DNA from: Octadecabacter sp.
GTDB lineage: Bacteria > Pseudomonadota > Alphaproteobacteria > Rhodobacterales > Rhodobacteraceae
Assembly: GCA_003533975.1 (NCBI GenBank)
Contig: DQCL01000096.1
Coordinates: 1 to 18,663, forward strand
DNA: 18,663 nucleotides
Reading direction: 5' to 3'
Every line of letters begins with the position of its first letter. The stretch's first letter is position 1. Below, one piece after another: positions 15,801 to 18,663 of this stretch. The notes under the pieces were generated by a model. That model saw only the letters and a program-made list of their open reading frames with translations. It did no database searches and was not told the DNA's origin. The position numbers were made by a program, and so were the translations under genes.

Positions 15801-16196
15801 TCCGCGCCGCACGTTCGGGTCTTCGGCATCCTCTGGCAGGTTTGACGTGGCATCAACGGCAAGCTGCACGTCTTCGGTTGCCTTGGCCATGTCCCACCCG
15901 GGCGAGAATTCCATCGAAATCCGCGCAGATCCCTCAGATGATGTAGAGAACGTATTTGTCACGCCCTCAACGCCCAGCAATGCGGGCTGCAAGACCTGCA
16001 CAATCGCATCATCGACATCTTCGGCCCCCGCGCCTGACCACTGAACCGAGACAGTGACGTTGTCGATAATCACATCGGGAAAGAACTGCGCACGCATTTT
16101 AGGGTAAGCCGCAAAACCAGCCGCCAGCACGACCAGCATCAGCAAGTTCGCTGCGGTGCGATGGCGGGTCATGTAAGAGAGGATACCGCGGATCAT
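12843..16196 (-). CDS. RND-family efflux permease (AcrB/HAE1-like)
   Basis: This is the proton-driven inner-membrane pump of a tripartite efflux system; the substrate is unknown. The 1117-residue protein has the RND layout: a first helix (about 12-30), a large periplasmic loop, helices 2-6 (about 330-480), a second periplasmic loop, and helices 8-12 to about residue 1023. Helix 4 carries the conserved acidic pair D394-D395 in GIVVDDAIVVGE; helix 10 reads GIIINDSIVLVK (933-944), with Lys944 near the position of AcrB Lys940. The tail after helix 12 is unusual: two more hydrophobic segments at about 1051-1072 and 1076-1106. The start is 3 bases after the adaptor stop, so they form one operon. 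An 8-base C run lies at 14171-14178. No outer-membrane channel gene is nearby. Confidence 0.95.
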   Translation of the reverse strand: MIRGILSYMTRHRTAANLLMLVVLAAGFAAYPKMRAQFFPDVIIDNVTVSVQWSGAGAEDVDDAIVQVLQPALLGVEGVTNTFSTSSEGSARISMEFSPGWDMAKATEDVQLAVDATSNLPEDAEDPNVRRGQWLDRVTDVVITGPVAPEQLGRFADEFSVRLFAQGVTRTTIRGVAAPSTIIEVPSLALIQYDISMADISAAIAEEVNADPAGDVTSSARVRTGVEKRTADEIESIVLRTDETGATLLIGDIAKVFVEGVDRERAYFVGDDPAITIRVDRAATGDAIQVQATVEDVAEAYAATLPAGSSIELIRARAELITGRLNILYENALMGLGLVITLLFLFLNARTAFWVAAGIPVAMCGAIALMYAAGLTINMISLFALIITLGIVVDDAIVVGEHADYRYRKLGESAADAAENAAQKMFSPVFSATLTTIIAFFGLIIIGGRFGNLIADIPFTVIVVLIASLIECFFILPHHMYKALSRAGGKKWYDAPSRFVNRGFDWFKEHAFRPFMAGVIWARYPVMAIAIVLLSAQAASFIRGDVQWRFFNSPEQGSVTANFAMLPGATREDTLEMMASLQEITQAVGAEYEAEYGTNPLDFVIAEIGGNSGRGIAGTENKDADQLGAIAIELIDADSRPYSSFAFIAELQERVIRHPMLETVSFRRFGSGPGGDDIDIQLFGATSEILKAAAEALKTELAQFGEVSAVEDSLAYDKEELILELTPQGQALGFTIDGLGRVLRNRLGGIEAATYPDGPRSATIRVELPEGELTADFLDRTQMRATSGAYVPLADIVTVQSRTGFSTVSRENGVQLISVTGDLTDDDADRAAEIQTLIQEDILPRVEASYGVSTSLSGLSEQEDEFLNDARAGLVFCLTGIFLTLAWIFQSWTRPIVVMAIIPFGLIGTIYGHAVWDVPLSMFTVVGLLGMTGIIINDSIVLVKTIDEYAETRGIIPAIIDGVSDRLRPVLLTTLTTVMGLAPLLYEGSSQAEFLKPTVITLVYGLGFGMVLVLFIVPSLMAMQGDVAVQVRSAKRGLTSSSRGISTPTRIAALGTAGLFGMIVAPVMITGAKWALLPLPIAGVGMAIGVFLIATLLWLLAIYVAVEFRMTRLRKAA

Positions 16197-16199
16197 GGG

Positions 16200-17657
16200 T
16201 TAGGTTCCCATTCTCTCTTCAAGCCGATTTACGACATCCGCGGGAACTTCATCCTGTTCTAACTGACCAAGAATGCGCGTTTTTACGGGCGTTGGCATAC
16301 GAGAATCTTCAACGAACTCGACAAGGCGCGCACGTCGCTCTGCGTCCAGCGCTATCATTTCAGGCGGCTCTGGTGCTTCAGCGGCCGCATTTGGGTCAAT
16401 CGGCTGCACCGCAATGCCCGCACCCAATAGGGGTGATCGTTCCGCGACAATCTGCTGGCCATAAAGCGTGCGCGCACGGATGATCACATCGTCCCCTTGG
16501 CGGCGCAAAACCTCGACAGGAACCTCTTCAAGGCGATTGCCCTCGGTCAACAAAAGCGCACTGCCATTTGAACCGATTGCTGTAGACGGCACCATCGCAA
16601 CGCCGCGCAGTTCAGGTTCGGTTACCGTGACCGTCACAAAATCACCCGAGCGCATACCAGCCGCCGAATCTAGGCGGGCAAACAATAAGCGTCCGGTTTG
16701 ACCGTCACCAACATTCGCGCTCTCACGGATGATCTGGCCCGTCGCTTCCAGACGCAGGTCTTGCGCATCAAGCGACACGATCACGTCAGCGTTGCCTAGC
16801 GCGCCACCGGCCCCGGTCAGTCGCGCATATTGAACTGTGGACAGGCGGAACGACACTTCAAGTTTGTCACTCTCGACAAGATCCCCGAGATGCTCGTTTG
16901 ACGTAACGCGTACCCCTTGGGTAATTCTAACATCGGTCAGGGTTCCCGAAAATGGCGCGAAAACTTCGGTATCTGCGACCACACGATCCGCATCTTCAAG
17001 GTTCAGGCGGGCGCGGTCTAGTCGTGTCGCCGCCTGATCCAGCCGCGCTTGTGCCTGCGCCAGAACTTGGCGACGTGAAAGGACGGCTTGATTTGCGCCT
17101 GACAAAGCCAACTCTGCTGTTTCAACAGCGGCGGCTGTACCAACCCCGCGTGCGGCCAAATCATTTTGGCGGGTCAGGGCTTGTTGGCGCAACACGGCTT
17201 GTTGTTCGGCAGCGGCAACCTCGTCGCGCTCTAAAATCAACGCGCGGTCCGCGTCCCGGACCTCTGCTTCGGCATCGCGCAAGTCAGCGGCGATGCGATC
17301 TCGTGCGGATTGTGCATCGCGCGGGTCAATTTTGACGATCAACTCACCTTCAAGAACCCGCCCGCCATCTGCAAAGTTCGGAGAAACCTCTAGGACGGTG
17401 CCACTTGAAAGTGCACGTAACGCAAAGATGTTTGAGCTGTTCAGCTCTCCGAACACGACCAATTCTGGCGCTATCGTTTCTGGCGTTACAGTCACCACGT
17501 TCACCGACAACACGCGCTCGCGTTGTGGAAAGCTGCGCGGCTCTGCGTTCATGCGTTCGTTTACCGCAAGGCGCACGGTGTTACCGGCCCACGCGAACAG
17601 TGCCAGCGTAAGTGCCAATAGAAAGATACCAACAAGGCTACGTCTCAGAAATTGCAT
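16200..17657 (-). CDS. RND efflux periplasmic adaptor (membrane fusion protein)
   Basis: This is the adaptor linking the RND pump to an outer-membrane channel. The 485-residue protein has an N-terminal membrane anchor (about residues 9-26), no lipobox, a half lipoyl domain starting near LRALSSGTVLEV, a long alpha-helical hairpin rich in Ala, Arg, Glu and Gln (about 110-225), the second lipoyl half (VFAPFSGTLTDV), then beta-barrel and membrane-proximal domains. It is longer than AcrA: a final 55-60 residues rich in charge follow a proline/alanine/glutamate linker and look helical. The ATG at 17657 has AAAGGCC at a good distance. It is first in the operon with the permease. Confidence 0.93.
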   Translation of the reverse strand: MQFLRRSLVGIFLLALTLALFAWAGNTVRLAVNERMNAEPRSFPQRERVLSVNVVTVTPETIAPELVVFGELNSSNIFALRALSSGTVLEVSPNFADGGRVLEGELIVKIDPRDAQSARDRIAADLRDAEAEVRDADRALILERDEVAAAEQQAVLRQQALTRQNDLAARGVGTAAAVETAELALSGANQAVLSRRQVLAQAQARLDQAATRLDRARLNLEDADRVVADTEVFAPFSGTLTDVRITQGVRVTSNEHLGDLVESDKLEVSFRLSTVQYARLTGAGGALGNADVIVSLDAQDLRLEATGQIIRESANVGDGQTGRLLFARLDSAAGMRSGDFVTVTVTEPELRGVAMVPSTAIGSNGSALLLTEGNRLEEVPVEVLRRQGDDVIIRARTLYGQQIVAERSPLLGAGIAVQPIDPNAAAEAPEPPEMIALDAERRARLVEFVEDSRMPTPVKTRILGQLEQDEVPADVVNRLEERMGT

Positions 17658-17680
17658 GTCTTTGGCCTTTGTAAGCGGGT

Positions 17681-17758
17681 AAATAACAACGTAGCGGATG
17701 ACGTTGCAGGGCCAAGCTAAATAGCGTCATGCAGGTTATACGCACGAGATTGTTATTT
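17681..17758. repeat. Nested inverted repeat between moaB and the efflux operon
   Basis: Outer arms AAATAACAA (17681-17689) and TTGTTATTT (17750-17758) match perfectly over 9 bases. Inner arms ATGACG (17698-17703) and CGTCAT (17725-17730) match over 6. The right outer arm includes the moaB stop codon and the left one lies just upstream of the adaptor ribosome site. It could form a long loop in a moaB read-through transcript or act as protein-binding sites. There is no T-run to make it a standard terminator. Confidence 0.35.
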
Positions 17759-18292
17759 CCGCCGCTGATGTTCGTCCAATCTTGGAAGTATTTCGACGAA
17801 ATTGCAGGGGTTGTGCCGATAATCGAGCTGTTTGACCAAAATTTCGTCCCAAGCATCCTTACACGCCCCTGTGCTGCCGGGCAGGGCGAACAGATATGTG
17901 CCATTTGCCACCCCCCCCGTTGCGCGGCTTTGCACGGCACTTGTCCCAATCTTTTCCATCGAGACAATAGTGAACACGGTCCCGAATGCGTCGATCTCTT
18001 TCTCATAAACATCGCGGTGCGCTTCAACGGTTACATCGCGCCCCGTCAGGCCCGTGCCGCCCGTGCTCAAGATCACGTCAATCTCTGGATCAGCACACCA
18101 TGCACGCAGCTGCTCCGCGATCTCCGCCCGCTCATCGCGCAACATTTTACGATCCGCGAGGGTGTGGCCCGCTTTTTCCAGCCGGTCGACCAAGGTCTGC
18201 CCTGATCGGTCGTCTTCTATTCCGCGCGTGTCGCTCACGCTCAAAATCGCGATGCGGACGGGGATAAACGAACGGGTTTTATCAAGGCTCAT
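17753..18292 (-). CDS. moaB: Molybdenum cofactor biosynthesis protein MoaB
   Basis: MoaB-type proteins adenylate molybdopterin before metal insertion (the MogA-like step). The 179-residue protein matches the family in length. It has AILSVSDTR at about residues 15-23, ILSTGGTGLTGRDVTVEA at 74-91 (the substrate-binding loop) and ALPGST at 136-141. The ATG at 18292 overlaps the upstream glycosylase stop in ATGA (18289-18292); an apparent longer frame to 18421 only shadows that gene. Translation is probably coupled, since the ribosome site is weak. An 8-base C run at 17911-17918 encodes part of TGGVANG. Confidence 0.92.
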   Translation of the reverse strand: MSLDKTRSFIPVRIAILSVSDTRGIEDDRSGQTLVDRLEKAGHTLADRKMLRDERAEIAEQLRAWCADPEIDVILSTGGTGLTGRDVTVEAHRDVYEKEIDAFGTVFTIVSMEKIGTSAVQSRATGGVANGTYLFALPGSTGACKDAWDEILVKQLDYRHNPCNFVEILPRLDEHQRRK

Positions 18293-18663
18293 GTCAGGTC
18301 TTTCAAACGTGCTTTTAGGGATAACAGGTCTGCCCAAGCATCCCGTTTCGCCGCTGGGTTGGTCAGCAGATATGAGGGGGCGAACATCGGGATCGCAGGC
18401 ACGCCCGCGGCCTCCGTCCATCCGCCGCGCAATCGGGTCATGCCGCTTTTCTTAATCATCGCATGGCACGGGCCATTGCCCATCAGGATGAGGACTTTCG
18501 GTGCAGCCAGCGCGATGTGGCGTTCAAGAAATGGTTGCATCATTGCCAGTTCAGCCGCATTCGGGTCACGGTTTTGTGGCGGGTTCCACGGGATGACGGG
18601 GGCCATATAAACCGGCGCGTCTCCACTGCGCCCCAGTCCGATGGCGGCAAGCATTTTATCAAG
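18289..18663 (-). CDS. Family-4-like uracil-DNA glycosylase, C-terminal part (cut by window end)
   Basis: This is the C-terminal 124 residues of a predicted uracil-DNA glycosylase; the front, with the first catalytic motif, is outside the window. The visible part begins LDKMLAAIG. It has VIPWNPPQNRDPNAAEL, a KVLILMGNGPCHAM stretch, RLRGGW, and the end SYLLTNPAAKRDAWADLL, in the order expected for family 4 enzymes. The second motif, usually H-P-[SA]-Y-L-L, reads A-P-S-Y-L-L, with the Ala codon at 18379-18381. The frame is intact, so this is a real substitution in this sequence. The stop overlaps the moaB start. Confidence 0.85.
   Translation of the reverse strand, partial: LDKMLAAIGLGRSGDAPVYMAPVIPWNPPQNRDPNAAELAMMQPFLERHIALAAPKVLILMGNGPCHAMIKKSGMTRLRGGWTEAAGVPAIPMFAPSYLLTNPAAKRDAWADLLSLKARLKDLT

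Noticed and set aside
15475..16044. 189-codon plus-strand open frame
   Set aside because: Antisense to the RND permease with low-complexity Ser/Thr/Arg content.
18293..18421. Longer N-terminus for MoaB
   Set aside because: The extension overlaps the glycosylase gene in another frame and matches nothing in MoaB; the ATG at 18292 is coupled by ATGA.

Overview
The window looks like chromosomal DNA of a marine roseobacter-type alphaproteobacterium (Rhodobacteraceae). The evidence is the gene set (short aa3-type cytochrome oxidase subunit IV, DUF6173- and DUF6356-like proteins, ETF-ubiquinone oxidoreductase next to greA, a DmdC-like acyl-CoA dehydrogenase), moderate GC judged by eye, and tight packing. 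The genus is a guess: an Octadecabacter/Loktanella-like lineage would fit. No rRNA, tRNA, CRISPR array, insertion sequence or phage gene was seen, and no stretch over 300 bases lacks a gene. Twenty-one genes are supported, two of them cut by the window ends, plus one possible leader mini-ORF.

Left part (1-4582): the N-terminal part of an ETF-ubiquinone oxidoreductase (minus) diverges from greA (plus). An unrecognised two-helix, coiled-coil membrane protein follows greA. An overlapping minus-strand pair, mobA and a GNAT acetyltransferase, diverges from an overlapping azlC-azlD pair for branched-chain amino acid export.

Middle (4576-8443): a minus-strand cluster carries an Lrp/AsnC regulator, a DUF6173-like protein, a 44-residue cytochrome oxidase subunit IV and a lipoprotein. 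A palindrome over a likely -10 box precedes the regulator, which appears to be leaderless. On the other side of that palindrome a plus-strand pair encodes a DUF6356-like membrane protein and a class II glutamine amidotransferase. A metallo-beta-lactamase-fold hydrolase converges on this pair.

Right part (8595-18663): a long acyl-CoA dehydrogenase (minus) diverges from a Sua5-type threonylcarbamoyl-AMP synthase, which meets yqgE tail to tail. A secreted DsbD-alpha-like protein (plus) converges on a membrane-fusion protein/RND permease operon (minus). Further upstream on the minus strand are moaB and the end of a family-4-like uracil-DNA glycosylase. Two molybdenum cofactor genes (mobA, moaB) therefore lie in the window but in separate operons.

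Most genes are housekeeping or ordinary accessory genes. I found no complete new defence or biosynthetic system. The best leads are smaller: the palindrome/leaderless start of the AsnC gene, a lipoprotein with a possible permuted papain-like His/Cys pair, an RND pump with two extra C-terminal helices, a glycosylase with Ala at the motif-2 His position, a start-stop coupled mini-ORF before the Sua5 gene, and five tail-to-tail gene pairs that overlap or nearly touch.
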